64,000 nt of DNA, taken from assembly GCA_913057645.1 (NCBI GenBank), contig CAJXOU010000001.1, positions 1 to 64,000 on the forward strand. Reading direction: 5' to 3'. Positions 16,003-24,586 of the stretch are shown in pieces. How positions within the stretch are numbered: the first letter of the stretch is position 1; each line of letters begins with the position of its first letter. The notes under the pieces are model-generated. The model was not told the DNA's origin and searched no databases. It was given only the letters and a program-made list of their open reading frames with translations. The position numbers and the translations under genes are program-made. Origin of the DNA: an uncultured Rhodobiaceae bacterium. GTDB lineage: Bacteria > Pseudomonadota > Alphaproteobacteria > Parvibaculales > Parvibaculaceae.

Positions 16003-16923
16003 ATGAATTCCGTTGTGCGTGAGACGCCGGTGCGGCGAGACCTGCCGCTGCCGGACGGGGCGATTTCGTTTCTCGAATGGGGAGCGGGAGAGCCCGGCAA
16101 GGCTCCCCTCCATTTCGCCCATGCCAACGGCTTCAACGGCTTTACCTATCGGCGGATTCTTTCCGGCCTCTCCGACCAGTTTCATGTGCGCGCCTGGGAT
16201 GCGCGCGGGCACGGGGAGACGACGCTCACCGCCGATCCCGCCCGCCACCGCAACTGGTATGTCTATCGCGACGACCTGATCGCGATGGCGGAGGATTTCA
16301 AGCAGGCGACGGGGAAGAAGATCATCCTTGCCGGACATTCGATGGGCGGCACCGCGAGCGTGATGGCGGCGGCGGCGCGGCCGGACCTCGTGCGCGGGAT
16401 CGCGCTGTTCGATCCGGTGATGATCCCGACGGCTGCGCGCATCGTCATGCTGGCGTCGCAGCTTCTGCGGCGACGCGGCAACCCGCTTGCCGACGGGGCG
16501 GAAAAGCGGCGCGCCGTATTCGCCGACCGGCAGACGATGGTGGACCGCTACGAAGGACGCGGCGCCTTCCGCACATGGCCGCGCGGGTTCCTGGAAGATT
16601 ACGTCGAGGGCGGCACGAAGCCGCGAGAGGACGGTCAGATCGAGCTTTCCTGCGCGCCCGCATGGGAGGCCGCGAACTTCCGCGCGCAGGGACACAACAT
16701 CACGACGGCCGTCCGGAACCTGCATGTGCCCTTCGCGCTCGTTCGCGCCGAACGCGGCTCGACCTGCCGCCCGCCCTTTCCGATGCTGCTGAAGCGGCGC
16801 GACCCGGCGGCGCACATGATGCAGGTGCCGGGCTCGACGCATTTCCTGCCGATGGAATTTCCGGAGATCGTGGCGAAGGAAATACGCGGCTTCGCGGCGC
16901 GGCTGGAGCGCGAGGGGCGTTAG
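16003..16923 (+). CDS. alpha/beta hydrolase
   Basis: A 306-residue alpha/beta hydrolase with HFAHANGFNG near 38-47 (oxyanion block), GHSMGG near 113 (Ser nucleophile), and PGSTHFLPME near the C-terminus (catalytic His). AWDARGHGET is the typical strand-4 loop. It follows the preceding hydrolase by 6 bases and its stop overlaps, by 4 bases, the convergent acyl-CoA dehydrogenase. A lipase/esterase or thioesterase role is likely; no specific substrate can be assigned. Confidence 0.82.
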   Translation: MNSVVRETPVRRDLPLPDGAISFLEWGAGEPGKAPLHFAHANGFNGFTYRRILSGLSDQFHVRAWDARGHGETTLTADPARHRNWYVYRDDLIAMAEDFKQATGKKIILAGHSMGGTASVMAAAARPDLVRGIALFDPVMIPTAARIVMLASQLLRRRGNPLADGAEKRRAVFADRQTMVDRYEGRGAFRTWPRGFLEDYVEGGTKPREDGQIELSCAPAWEAANFRAQGHNITTAVRNLHVPFALVRAERGSTCRPPFPMLLKRRDPAAHMMQVPGSTHFLPMEFPEIVAKEIRGFAARLEREGR

Positions 16924-18083
16924 GCGGGACCGTAGGCCTTGAGGAGGCCCGCGCCGATGCGGTCGTTCATGATTTCGGTGCTGCCGTCGGTGTAGGCGGC
17001 GATCCTGGCGCAGGCGAGGTGGCGGTGGAGGCCGTATTCCTCGCGCAGCCCTGCCGCCCCCATCGACTGGATGCAATCGGCGATACGGGGGAGCGTGACG
17101 CGGCCGGCGAATTTCTTGGCGTGGGCGGCGGCCATGACGGCATCTTCCTCGCGGTCGATGAGCCCGCCCGCATGCGCGACGAGGCCGCGCAGGGCTTCGA
17201 GGTCGTTCGCGACATCGCCGAGCGACCAGTTGAGCCCCTGATGGTCGAGCAGGGATTTGCCGAAGGCGTGGCGCTCCGCGCCGTAGCCGAGCGCGGTTTC
17301 GAGCGCATTGCCAAGCAGCCCCGCACACATGGCGGCGACATAGACGCGGGCGCCGTTGACGCCCTTCATGGCAAGTTTGAAGGCCTCGCCCGGCGGCGCG
17401 ATCATGTCGTCTTCCGAGGCGATGTAGTTTTCGAGCGCGAAGCCGCCCGCGCCGATCGCGTGGCCGCCCATGAGATCGTAGGCGGGGCGGCGGGTGAAGC
17501 CCGGTTTGCGCGCATCGACGAGGAAGCAGGCGATACCGCGCCAGCCGGCGGCGGGGTCCGTCTGCACATAGGTGATGAAGAGGTCGGCTATCGAGGCGTT
17601 GGTGATCCAGGCCTTTTCGCCGTCGAGACGCCAGCCGCCTTCCGTCCTTTCCGCGCGGGTGCGGATCGCGGAGAAGTCGCTGCCCGCGCCGGGCTCGCTC
17701 AATGCGGTCGCGCCGAAGATGCCGCCCGAGATGAGCGCGGGGACGTGTTCGTCGCGGTGTCGCGCGGCGGGCGAGAGGGCGAGACGCGAAGCGACGTTCT
17801 GCGTGTTCACCATGGAGAAGGTGAAGGCCATGTCGGCGCGGGACATTTCCTCGCATAGCGCGAGCTTCACGAGATAGCGGTGGCCGAGGCCGCCCTGCTC
17901 CGTCGGCGTTTCGAGACGCAGGAGACCGAGGGAGGCAGCTTCGCGGAGCGCCTCGACGGGCTGGCCCCGCGCGCGCTCCCATTCATTCGCGTTCGGGCGG
18001 ACGGTCCTTTCGCTGAAGGCGGCGGCGCTGTCGAGCAGTGCGCCTTCTTCCGCCGTCAGTGCGCCACGAAGAAATCCTTCCAT
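16920..18083 (-). CDS. acyl-CoA dehydrogenase family protein, Asp at catalytic-base position
   Basis: A 387-residue flavoprotein of the acyl-CoA dehydrogenase fold: N-terminal helical domain (1-115), middle beta domain with ALSEPGAGSDFSAI near 130 and WITNASIADLFI near 165 for FAD and substrate contacts, and a C-terminal helical domain. The usual catalytic Glu segment (YEGTxxIQ) reads YTDGSTEIMND, putting D366 where Glu is expected, and the alternative Glu position of the IVD/LCAD class reads VNGARVYVA, with no Glu. Activity may therefore be altered. The start is at 18083, after GGGGAGGGAC. It is the last gene of the thioesterase operon running from 22403. Confidence 0.85.
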   Translation of the reverse strand: MEGFLRGALTAEEGALLDSAAAFSERTVRPNANEWERARGQPVEALREAASLGLLRLETPTEQGGLGHRYLVKLALCEEMSRADMAFTFSMVNTQNVASRLALSPAARHRDEHVPALISGGIFGATALSEPGAGSDFSAIRTRAERTEGGWRLDGEKAWITNASIADLFITYVQTDPAAGWRGIACFLVDARKPGFTRRPAYDLMGGHAIGAGGFALENYIASEDDMIAPPGEAFKLAMKGVNGARVYVAAMCAGLLGNALETALGYGAERHAFGKSLLDHQGLNWSLGDVANDLEALRGLVAHAGGLIDREEDAVMAAAHAKKFAGRVTLPRIADCIQSMGAAGLREEYGLHRHLACARIAAYTDGSTEIMNDRIGAGLLKAYGPA

Positions 18084-18103
18084 GTCCCTCCCCTTTTCCT
18101 TTG

Positions 18104-19024
18104 TCAAACGCCGAGGCCTTCGATTACCAGCGACTCGAGATTGGCGCGCATTTCTTCCGGTATCGGGATCGCCTTGCGCGTCGTGAGATCGAGGGCGATA
18201 GCGACGGCTTCGGCTGTCGCGATCGCCTCGCCGGTTTCGAGATCGAAGAGCCAGTGGCACCAGGTGTAGGTCTTGGGGCCAACCTGCTTCAGCCCGCTCC
18301 TCAGCGTCAGCACATCGCCGACGCGCGGATGACGGCGGTAAACGAAACGGTATTCGAGGGCGGCGCCGCCGACTGTCGGCGTTCTGGAGCGGTCGGCGCC
18401 GCTCGTCTGCGCGAGAAGGTTCGGGATGCCGTCCGAGACGATGCCCATGAAATGGCGGATGGTGAGGAAGCCCTGGCCGTCGCATTGCGGCGTTTCGATT
18501 TCGCCCTGCCAGGTGCGGACCATGCCCATCGCGTCCGCCTCCTTCAGCTTCGGCGCGGGGCGCGGTTCGTAGATTTCGAGGCCGCGCGGGCTGCCATGCA
18601 GGGGGAGTTCGACGACAAGATTTTTCGCGGCTGCTTTTGCCTTTGCGGGAAGCGGCTTTACCTCGCGGGTTTCCTCGTCGAGCCATTCGACTTCGGCGAT
18701 GAAGCTCGCGGCGGGTTCGCCCGACACCGTGTTCACCATCTCTTCGTAGACGCGCAATCCAAAGTCGCGCGTTTCGAGGACGCCCGCGCGGATGAAGAAG
18801 GGCGCGCCGGGGCGCTGCTCACGCAGGAAGCGTACGTGATGATCGCGCACGAACAGCCGCGCGCCCTCGCCGCGCGAGGCGCGGGGGCCGAGACCGAGCG
18901 CAAGCGAGAGCGCCGCGAGACCGGCGCCCGCCTTTTCCACATAGAACTGCACGTTCATGTGGCCCATCTGGTCGCATTCCCATGTCTGGACGCTGGACCG
19001 CGCGACTTCGATCATCTCACTCAT
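18104..19024 (-). CDS. double-hotdog acyl-CoA thioesterase, copy 3
   Basis: A 306-residue protein built of two hotdog (4HBT-like) domains, about 5-140 and 165-300. The first carries QTWECDQMGHMNVQFYV, the D-x-x-GHMN block in which the Asp is the usual catalytic residue of 4HBT proteins. In the second domain the corresponding block (ETPQCDGQGFLTIRHFM) has lost the GHMN pattern, so that site may be inactive. Third of three adjacent paralogues; it is the most diverged. It should hydrolyse acyl-CoA or act on a related thioester. An acyl-CoA dehydrogenase gene follows. Confidence 0.83.
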   Translation of the reverse strand: MSEMIEVARSSVQTWECDQMGHMNVQFYVEKAGAGLAALSLALGLGPRASRGEGARLFVRDHHVRFLREQRPGAPFFIRAGVLETRDFGLRVYEEMVNTVSGEPAASFIAEVEWLDEETREVKPLPAKAKAAAKNLVVELPLHGSPRGLEIYEPRPAPKLKEADAMGMVRTWQGEIETPQCDGQGFLTIRHFMGIVSDGIPNLLAQTSGADRSRTPTVGGAALEYRFVYRRHPRVGDVLTLRSGLKQVGPKTYTWCHWLFDLETGEAIATAEAVAIALDLTTRKAIPIPEEMRANLESLVIEGLGV

Positions 19025-19056
19025 TCTCGTGTTTCCGTTTCTTCAGGTGACGAATT

Positions 19057-19956
19057 TCATGTCTCGAGGCGGGCGCGCACCGTTTCCGGCAGAGGCACGG
19101 CCTTGCGGCTTGCCTTGTCGAAGAGGAGGCCCGCGCCTTCCGCGGCGCAGGCAGGCTCGCCGGTGTCGCCGCTGAACAGCCAGTGCCGGTAGCGGATCGT
19201 CCTGCCCTCGCCGGGCAGGATGCCCGTGCGCACGAAGAGCGTTTCGCCGGCGCGGAGTTCGCGGAAATAGACGAGGCGCATTTCGACGGTGGCCGTGGCG
19301 AGACCACGCGCCGCCTGTTCGTGGCGGCCGAGACCGGCATGCGCCCACATATGCCCTTGAGCATCCGAGAAGCGCGCCATGAAGAAGCGCGCGTTCATGT
19401 GATTGTTGGTGTCGCATTCCCAGGTGTTCACGACGGAGCGGTTGGTCTCGACCATGCCGAGTTCATCCGCGCGGGCGAGCGAGACGTCGCGCTCCACCGC
19501 TTCGCGCGGGATGGAGCGGGGAAGCGCCTCGGCCGGCAGCTCCGTCTGCAGATTTTGCGCGGCGGCGCGCACATGCTCCGGCCAGGGCGCGAGACGGCGC
19601 GTTGCTAGATCGAGGCAGCCGGTGTCGACGACGAAGGTGGCGGCGAGCGTGCCGTCCAATGCCTCGCGCATCTCCTGATAGATGCGCAGCGTCTTGTCGC
19701 GCACTTCCACGACGCCTGCGCGGATCACCACGAGATCGCTGGCGCGGAGTTCGCGGTGGAAGCGGATGTGATGTTCGAGCGCGACATAGCCGAGGCCGGT
19801 TTCGGCCTGAGTCAACGCGCCGTGGCCGAGAGCGACACGCAGGTTGAACGAACTGTCGGAGCCCTTGGCGATGTAGTGCTGGATGTTCATGTGGCCCATC
19901 TCGTCGCATTCCTGCAGCGAGACGTAGCCGCGATAGGTGTCGATCATGCCGCTCAT
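19057..19956 (-). CDS. double-hotdog acyl-CoA thioesterase, copy 2
   Basis: A 299-residue tandem hotdog protein. Domain 1 has LQECDEMGHMNIQHYI near 14-29 and domain 2 has NTWECDTNNHMNARFFM near 175, so both halves keep the acidic residue and the HMN block. HIRFHREL and RLVYFREL are the matching beta-strand motifs of the two halves. The start overlaps the stop of the next upstream paralogue by ATGA, showing translational coupling. Probably a CoA thioesterase forming a pseudo-dimeric active unit. Confidence 0.85.
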   Translation of the reverse strand: MSGMIDTYRGYVSLQECDEMGHMNIQHYIAKGSDSSFNLRVALGHGALTQAETGLGYVALEHHIRFHRELRASDLVVIRAGVVEVRDKTLRIYQEMREALDGTLAATFVVDTGCLDLATRRLAPWPEHVRAAAQNLQTELPAEALPRSIPREAVERDVSLARADELGMVETNRSVVNTWECDTNNHMNARFFMARFSDAQGHMWAHAGLGRHEQAARGLATATVEMRLVYFRELRAGETLFVRTGILPGEGRTIRYRHWLFSGDTGEPACAAEGAGLLFDKASRKAVPLPETVRARLET

Positions 19957-20864
19957 GCGAGCGCCCTGACATGCGGCGCGAGCGAGGCACGCTCCTCCTC
20001 GGTGAAGGCGACGGTCTTGCGCGCATCGAGATCGAGCAGGACGGCGATGGCCTCGCCTGTCGCGACGAGCGCGCCCGTCTCGGCGTCGAACATGAAATGG
20101 GTGAAGGTGAGCGTCTTGCCTTCGAGACCCGTCAGCGTGCTCTTCGCGACAAGCATGGCGCCGGAGCGGACCTCGCGGACATAGTTCAGGCGGATTTCGA
20201 GGACGACGGTGCCGCGGCGCTTTTCCTGCATGGTGCGCTTGTCGAAGCCGAGCGCCTGCCAGAGATGGCCGGCGCCATCGGAAAAGCGCGCCATGTAGAA
20301 GCGTGAATTCATGTGGCCGAAATCGTCGCATTCCCACGGCATGACGGCGCCGCGATAGATCTCGATGAAATCCCCGGCCTCGGCGAGCGTCAGATCCGGC
20401 AGGCGTTTCTCGCGTTCGACGCCGCGCGGCTCGGCATGAGCGGGGAGCGGAGCGAGGAACGGCGCGGCAAGAGCGCGCGCGTCATCGGGCCAGGGGATAA
20501 GCTTGCGCTTTTCCAGATCGAAATGGCCGGAGACGGCGACGACGGTGGCGGAGGTTTCGCCGGTGGCGGAATTGAAGAGCTCGTGGAAGCTCACCATCGT
20601 CCTGTCGCGAAGCTCCACGGGGCGCGAGCGCATGTGCATGATGTCGCCAGCGCGGAGCTCGCGGTGAAAACGGATGTGTTCTTCCAGCGCGATCATCGCG
20701 CGGCCCTCGGCGCGGACGCGCGACGGCGACAGGCCCAGCGCATGGCGGAGATAGAAGGCGGCGTCGGAGGCGCGGGCGACATAGAACTGCACGTTCATGT
20801 GGCCGACATCGTCGCACTCCCATGTGTTCACGGTGCCGCGAAAGGTATCGAGAAAATCTGTCAT
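19953..20864 (-). CDS. double-hotdog acyl-CoA thioesterase, copy 1
   Basis: A 303-residue protein with two hotdog domains, each with a full motif: NTWECDDVGHMNVQFYV near residue 13 and MPWECDDFGHMNSRFYM near 177. HIRFHRELRAGD and RLNYVREVRSGA mark the central strands. It is the first of three adjacent homologues and the best preserved. It follows a TetR gene by 58 bases on the same strand and overlaps the next copy by ATGA. Cytoplasmic acyl-CoA thioesterase activity is inferred from the family. Confidence 0.87.
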   Translation of the reverse strand: MTDFLDTFRGTVNTWECDDVGHMNVQFYVARASDAAFYLRHALGLSPSRVRAEGRAMIALEEHIRFHRELRAGDIMHMRSRPVELRDRTMVSFHELFNSATGETSATVVAVSGHFDLEKRKLIPWPDDARALAAPFLAPLPAHAEPRGVEREKRLPDLTLAEAGDFIEIYRGAVMPWECDDFGHMNSRFYMARFSDGAGHLWQALGFDKRTMQEKRRGTVVLEIRLNYVREVRSGAMLVAKSTLTGLEGKTLTFTHFMFDAETGALVATGEAIAVLLDLDARKTVAFTEEERASLAPHVRALA

Positions 20865-20922
20865 GTGAATTTGAAAGCGATGAATGGCGGGTGCCGCAGC
20901 ATAGGGACCGGCGCGCGCGTTG

Positions 20923-21525
20923 TCATGCCTCGGGCAAGGCGGCCAGACGGTGCGCGAGGAGGCTTTCGGCGCTGAAGCCGAGGGGGGCGAGGCGGCCGGA
21001 GGCATCGAGGACGCGCAGGCCGATGAGAAGGGCTGCAAGACAGAGGATTTCGCGGTGGGCGGCCTCGCCTTTCAGGCCCGTTGCGGCGCGGAGCGGGCGG
21101 CCCAGCGTTTCGAGGATGGCGATGACGCGACCCGTGACCGAGCGGTCGAGCTCGGAGGGGAGACCGTCGGCCGACATGAGACGGCCGGCGAGCCGGACAT
21201 GGGGGGCGTTTCCGGCGGTCGCCTTGAGCGCCTCCAGTGCGGCGGCTTCGAGCGCGGCGGCGGGGCCGTTCGCTTTTTCGGCGGCTTCACGCATGCGGCG
21301 CGCGAGGTGGCCGAGTTCTTCGGCCGTGAGGGCGATGGCGAGTTCGTCGATGCCGGCGAAATAGGAATAAACGGCGCCCGGCGCGTAGCCCGCTTCCGAG
21401 GCGACGGCGCGGATGGTGAGCGCTTCCGGGCCCGCCTCATCGCAGACGCGGCGCGCGGCGGCGAGGATCGATTTCCGCTTGTGGTCGCGGAGATCGGCGC
21501 GGCGCTTTTCGGCTGTATCTGCCAT
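20923..21525 (-). CDS. TetR-family transcriptional regulator
   Basis: A 200-residue regulator with an N-terminal TetR helix-turn-helix (about 18-64: ILAAARRVCDEAGPEALTIR, then VASEAGYAPGAVYSYFAG) and a helical ligand domain. Its ATG overlaps the stop of the crotonase gene (TGATG). It lies inside the operon it probably controls. A perfect 21-bp palindrome sits over the promoter at 22446-22466. Ligand likely an acyl-CoA or related compound, by context. Confidence 0.9.
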   Translation of the reverse strand: MADTAEKRRADLRDHKRKSILAAARRVCDEAGPEALTIRAVASEAGYAPGAVYSYFAGIDELAIALTAEELGHLARRMREAAEKANGPAAALEAAALEALKATAGNAPHVRLAGRLMSADGLPSELDRSVTGRVIAILETLGRPLRAATGLKGEAAHREILCLAALLIGLRVLDASGRLAPLGFSAESLLAHRLAALPEA

Positions 21526-22403
21526 CAGAACTTGTAGGTGGAACGGGAGACGCCTTCGGCAATGGGGGTGCCGCCGTCGCGCTCCTTCACCGCCTGCTGG
21601 AAGCCGACTTCCTCCGCGCGTTGCTTGAACCAGACGCCTTCGGGCGAATGGCGGGTGATGCCGTCGAACAGGGTCGCGAACATCTGCGTCGTCTGGAGGC
21701 CCATGTTCTCATAGGCCTGATTGACCAGGAGCTTCTGCATCATGAGCTGGTTGCGGGGGACGCCCGCCATTCGGTCCGCGATGGCGGCGACGCGGGCATC
21801 AAGCTCCGCTTCCGGCACGGCTTCGAGGATGAGGCCCATTTCGGCGGCTTGCGTCCCGCTTACGAGGTCGCCGGTGAAGAGCATGCGCTTCGCGCGCTCG
21901 GGCCCCAGACGATAGACCCACATGGCCGTCGTCGGGCAGCCCCAGACGCGGGCGGGCGGGTAGCCGATCTTCGCGTCGTCGGCCATCACCACCATGTCGC
22001 AGCAGAGCGCGATGTCGGAGCCGCCCGCGACGGCGAAGCCGCGCACCTTGGCGACCGTCGGCTTGTGGGAGCGCCAGAGCGACATGAAGTCCTTCGTGTT
22101 CGCGAACATCATGTTGAAGTCGACCATCGGGTCCCAGGGGCGCGCATCGCCCGCGGCAACGCCCGGCCCATGATTGCCTGCCGGAGCTTCCGCGAAATCC
22201 TTGAGATCGTAGCCGGCGCAGAAGGCGCGGCCCGCACCCGTCAGCACGATCGCGTGGACCTCGTCATCGTCGTTCGCCATTTCGACGGCTTTCGCGATCT
22301 CGCGCGGCATGCCCGACGCGATGGCGTTGAGCCGGTCCGGGCGGTTCAGCGTGATGGTCGCGATGCGGCCCTGCCGCTCATAGAGGATGTGCTCGAAGGG
22401 CAT
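21525..22403 (-). CDS. crotonase-family protein with altered catalytic residues
   Basis: A 292-residue crotonase-fold protein, with FCAGYDLKDF (61-70) and GFAVAGGSDIALCCD (122-136). Where hydratases have two glutamates, this protein has D130 and the segment ARVWGCPTTAM (151-161) without Glu, so ordinary enoyl-CoA hydration is doubtful. A hydrolase, dehalogenase-like or isomerase activity is equally possible. The start at 22403 follows AGGAGGAATCC; the ATG 21 bases upstream lacks a site. First gene of the operon that continues with tetR, three thioesterases and an acyl-CoA dehydrogenase. Confidence 0.83.
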   Translation of the reverse strand: MPFEHILYERQGRIATITLNRPDRLNAIASGMPREIAKAVEMANDDDEVHAIVLTGAGRAFCAGYDLKDFAEAPAGNHGPGVAAGDARPWDPMVDFNMMFANTKDFMSLWRSHKPTVAKVRGFAVAGGSDIALCCDMVVMADDAKIGYPPARVWGCPTTAMWVYRLGPERAKRMLFTGDLVSGTQAAEMGLILEAVPEAELDARVAAIADRMAGVPRNQLMMQKLLVNQAYENMGLQTTQMFATLFDGITRHSPEGVWFKQRAEEVGFQQAVKERDGGTPIAEGVSRSTYKF

Positions 22404-22434
22404 GGATTCCTCCTGTTTTCCCAAATTTTATGAA

Positions 22435-22466
22435 CATATATCGTAAAATTGAACGTTGTTCAATTT
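22435..22466 (-). promoter_or_regulatory. promoter with overlapping TetR-type operator
   Basis: On the minus strand TTGAAC (22463-22458), a 17-base spacer and TATATG (22440-22435) form a good sigma70-type promoter ending about 32 bases before the crotonase ATG at 22403. A perfect palindrome covers the -35: AAATTGAAC at 22446-22454, centre GTT, GTTCAATTT at 22458-22466. Binding there would block polymerase. The operon-encoded TetR protein is the obvious candidate. Confidence 0.75.
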
Positions 22467-22568
22467 CTGGGGTGAACGTGACGGCTCGTGCCGCGCGGGG
22501 CCCTGCTTGACTTATTCATAACTCAACGGTTATTGGTTCGGGCCATAAATCATGCGCCTAGGATTGCA

Positions 22569-22889
22569 ATGCAGCAGCCTCACGAAGTCCTTTTCAGAAC
22601 GCTTGCCGACCCGACGCGCCGCGCCCTGTTCGAGCGGCTGTGCCGCGACGGGGACCAGACGGTCCGGGCGCTGACGGCCAAGGCGGGCGTCTCGCAGCCG
22701 GCCGTCTCCAAGCATCTCGGGGTCCTGAAAAAGGCCGGGCTGGTGCGCGACCGGCATGAGGGCCGGCAGACGCATTACAGCGCGCAGCTCGACGCGCTGG
22801 CGCCGCTCACCGACTGGGCCAACCAGATGACCCGGTTCTGGGAGAGCCGGTTCGACGACCTCGAAGCGCTGTTGAGAAGGATGGACTGA
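22569..22889 (+). CDS. ArsR-family transcriptional regulator
   Basis: A 106-residue winged-helix protein: LFRTLADPTRRALFERL (8-24) is the typical start of this SRPBCC-linked ArsR branch, followed by VSQPAVSKHLGVLKKAGLV as recognition helix and wing. No metal-binding cysteines are seen in the helix alpha-3 position (TVRALTAKAG), so it is not a classical arsenic sensor. A TTGACT at 22507 and TATTGG at 22531 (18-base gap) could be its promoter. It is translationally coupled (TGATG) to an SRPBCC protein, the usual arrangement for this subfamily. Confidence 0.9.
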   Translation: MQQPHEVLFRTLADPTRRALFERLCRDGDQTVRALTAKAGVSQPAVSKHLGVLKKAGLVRDRHEGRQTHYSAQLDALAPLTDWANQMTRFWESRFDDLEALLRRMD

Positions 22890-23299
22890 TGGCCGAAAGC
22901 CAGGGCGAAACACTCAACGTCACCATCGAGCGGGAAATCCCCTTTCCGGCGGAGAAGATCTGGCGGGCGCTCACGCAGCCGCACCTGCTGGAAGAGTGGC
23001 TGATGAAGAACGACTTCAAGCCTGCCATCGATCACCGGTTCAGCTTCAGCGCCGAGTGGGGCGCGGTCGAGGGGCAGGTGCTGGAGATCGAACCGCACAG
23101 AAAGCTCTCCTACACATGGGGCGACCATAACCTCAAAAGCACCGTCACCTGGACGCTGACGCCGACAGACAAGGGAACGCTGCTCCGGATGGAGCAGACG
23201 GGCTTCCGGCCGGACCAGCCGCGCTACTACCAGGGGGCACAGGCGGGGTGGCCGAAGTTCCTTGCGGCGCTGGAGGAGCTTCTGGCGCGGATCGACTGA
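22889..23299 (+). CDS. SRPBCC / AHSA1-domain protein
   Basis: A 136-residue protein of the START-like SRPBCC fold in the Aha1-type branch: TIEREIPFPAEKIWRALTQP at 12-31, a WLM motif, EVLEIEPHRKLSYTW-like central strands, and a long C-terminal helix (WPKFLAALEELLARI). These bind hydrophobic ligands. The ATG overlaps the stop of the ArsR gene, indicating one mRNA and coordinated synthesis. Its ligand and role are unknown. Confidence 0.85.
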   Translation: MAESQGETLNVTIEREIPFPAEKIWRALTQPHLLEEWLMKNDFKPAIDHRFSFSAEWGAVEGQVLEIEPHRKLSYTWGDHNLKSTVTWTLTPTDKGTLLRMEQTGFRPDQPRYYQGAQAGWPKFLAALEELLARID

Positions 23300-23354
23300 C
23301 GCGTCTGCGGCCAGCCGAACGAAGAACGAGATAACGCTACGAGAGGAGGCTCAA

Positions 23355-23567
23355 ATGAACTGGAACTACGGCATCCGCCAGACGCATCGATGGCTGTCGA
23401 TCGTCTTCACGCTGACTGTCATCGCCAACTTTGCGACCATGGCAGCGGTGGGCGAGCCTCCCATGTGGGTGGTCTACTCGCCGCTCCCGCCGCTTTTCCT
23501 GATGCTCGCGACCGGGCTCTGGCTGTTCGTTCTGCCCTATACAAGGAAGGGCCGCGGCGCGGCCTAG
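23355..23567 (+). CDS. small two-helix membrane protein
   Basis: A 70-residue inner-membrane protein with two hydrophobic helices (about 12-31 and 38-61) separated by GEPPMW, with a basic end (RKGRGAA). GAGAGGAGGCTCAA precedes the ATG. Third gene of the ArsR/SRPBCC operon; small membrane proteins of this kind recur in that context, suggesting a common but undefined function. Its stop overlaps the convergent esterase by 4 bases. Confidence 0.75.
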   Translation: MNWNYGIRQTHRWLSIVFTLTVIANFATMAAVGEPPMWVVYSPLPPLFLMLATGLWLFVLPYTRKGRGAA

Positions 23568-24529
23568 CCTGCGATGCCTTTCAGGAAATCGTCGCAGCGC
23601 CTGTTGGCGGCGGCGGCGATTTCGCCGGGGAAGGCGATGAAACCGTGGGCGCCGCCAGGATAGACGGCGAGCTCGGCCTGGTTGCCTGCCGCGATCCAGC
23701 GGGCATGCATGAAGAGGCTGTCGTCGAGCAGCGCGTCGCGCGTGCCGATGGTGAAGAGCGCGGGCGGCATGTCGTGGAGGCGGGCGTAGAGCGGCGAGAC
23801 GTCCGGGTCGCGGCGGTCGATATGGGGCGGCATGAAAGCGTCGCCGAATTTCTCGATGTCGACAGTGCGCAGGATCAGCCGTTCGTCGCCGAAGGCGCGC
23901 TGGCTCGGCGTCATCGACATGTCGAAGGCGCCGAAAACGAGGTTCGCGCCTGCAAAGCCGGTGAAGCCGTGCTTGTCGCGCATGCGGAGCAGCGTGACGG
24001 CGGCGAGATGGCCGCCCGCGGACTCGCCGCCGATGGTGAGCACTTCCGTGCCGAATTCCGACTTCGCGTTCTTCACGAGCCAGATGGCGGCGGCCTCGCA
24101 ATCGTCCGGCCCCGCGGGATAGGGGTTTTCAGGCGCGAGGCGGTATTCGACGCTGACGCAGGCGAGGCCCGTATTGTCCGCGATGCGTTCCAGCATCGGG
24201 TCCTGCTGGTCGGCGCCGCCGAGCGTCCAGCCGCCGCCATGAATGTGGAGATAGACGCCTTTCGGACTTCCCTCCGGCGCGATCACGCGCAGCGTCACCT
24301 TGTTGCCCTTGCCGTCGATCTCGATTTCGCGGGCGCGGGGCGATTTCGGCGCGAGCGGGAACGCGCCCTCGCCGCGCGCGCGCTGCTCGCGGAAGGTCTG
24401 CACGCCGACATCCCACCATTCCGGCAGGTCCTTCATGCCCGCGATGATGAAATCGTTGATGCCCTTGGTTTCGGCGGAAATGGCCTCGGCGGTGTAGAGC
24501 TTCGGATCGAACGGATTGCTGCCTGACAT
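23564..24529 (-). CDS. alpha/beta hydrolase, hormone-sensitive-lipase family
   Basis: A 321-residue esterase of the HSL family. HGGG at 97-100 forms the oxyanion hole, GESAGG holds nucleophile S170, TRDALLDD the acid (near 268) and GGAHGF the His (near 296). The N-terminal 60 residues form the usual cap. No signal peptide, so cytoplasmic. Likely to cleave short- to medium-chain esters. Confidence 0.88.
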   Translation of the reverse strand: MSGSNPFDPKLYTAEAISAETKGINDFIIAGMKDLPEWWDVGVQTFREQRARGEGAFPLAPKSPRAREIEIDGKGNKVTLRVIAPEGSPKGVYLHIHGGGWTLGGADQQDPMLERIADNTGLACVSVEYRLAPENPYPAGPDDCEAAAIWLVKNAKSEFGTEVLTIGGESAGGHLAAVTLLRMRDKHGFTGFAGANLVFGAFDMSMTPSQRAFGDERLILRTVDIEKFGDAFMPPHIDRRDPDVSPLYARLHDMPPALFTIGTRDALLDDSLFMHARWIAAGNQAELAVYPGGAHGFIAFPGEIAAAANRRCDDFLKGIAG

Positions 24530-24586
24530 CTTTTCTGGTGCCCCTCGTAGCGGATTTGTCTGGTTGAAATGAAGTAGAGCGGATGC

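Noticed and set aside
15709-17982. 757-codon minus-strand frame across hydrolases and dehydrogenase
   Set aside because: Long only because of GC content; it overlaps three well-supported genes in other frames and is an arginine-rich low-complexity translation.
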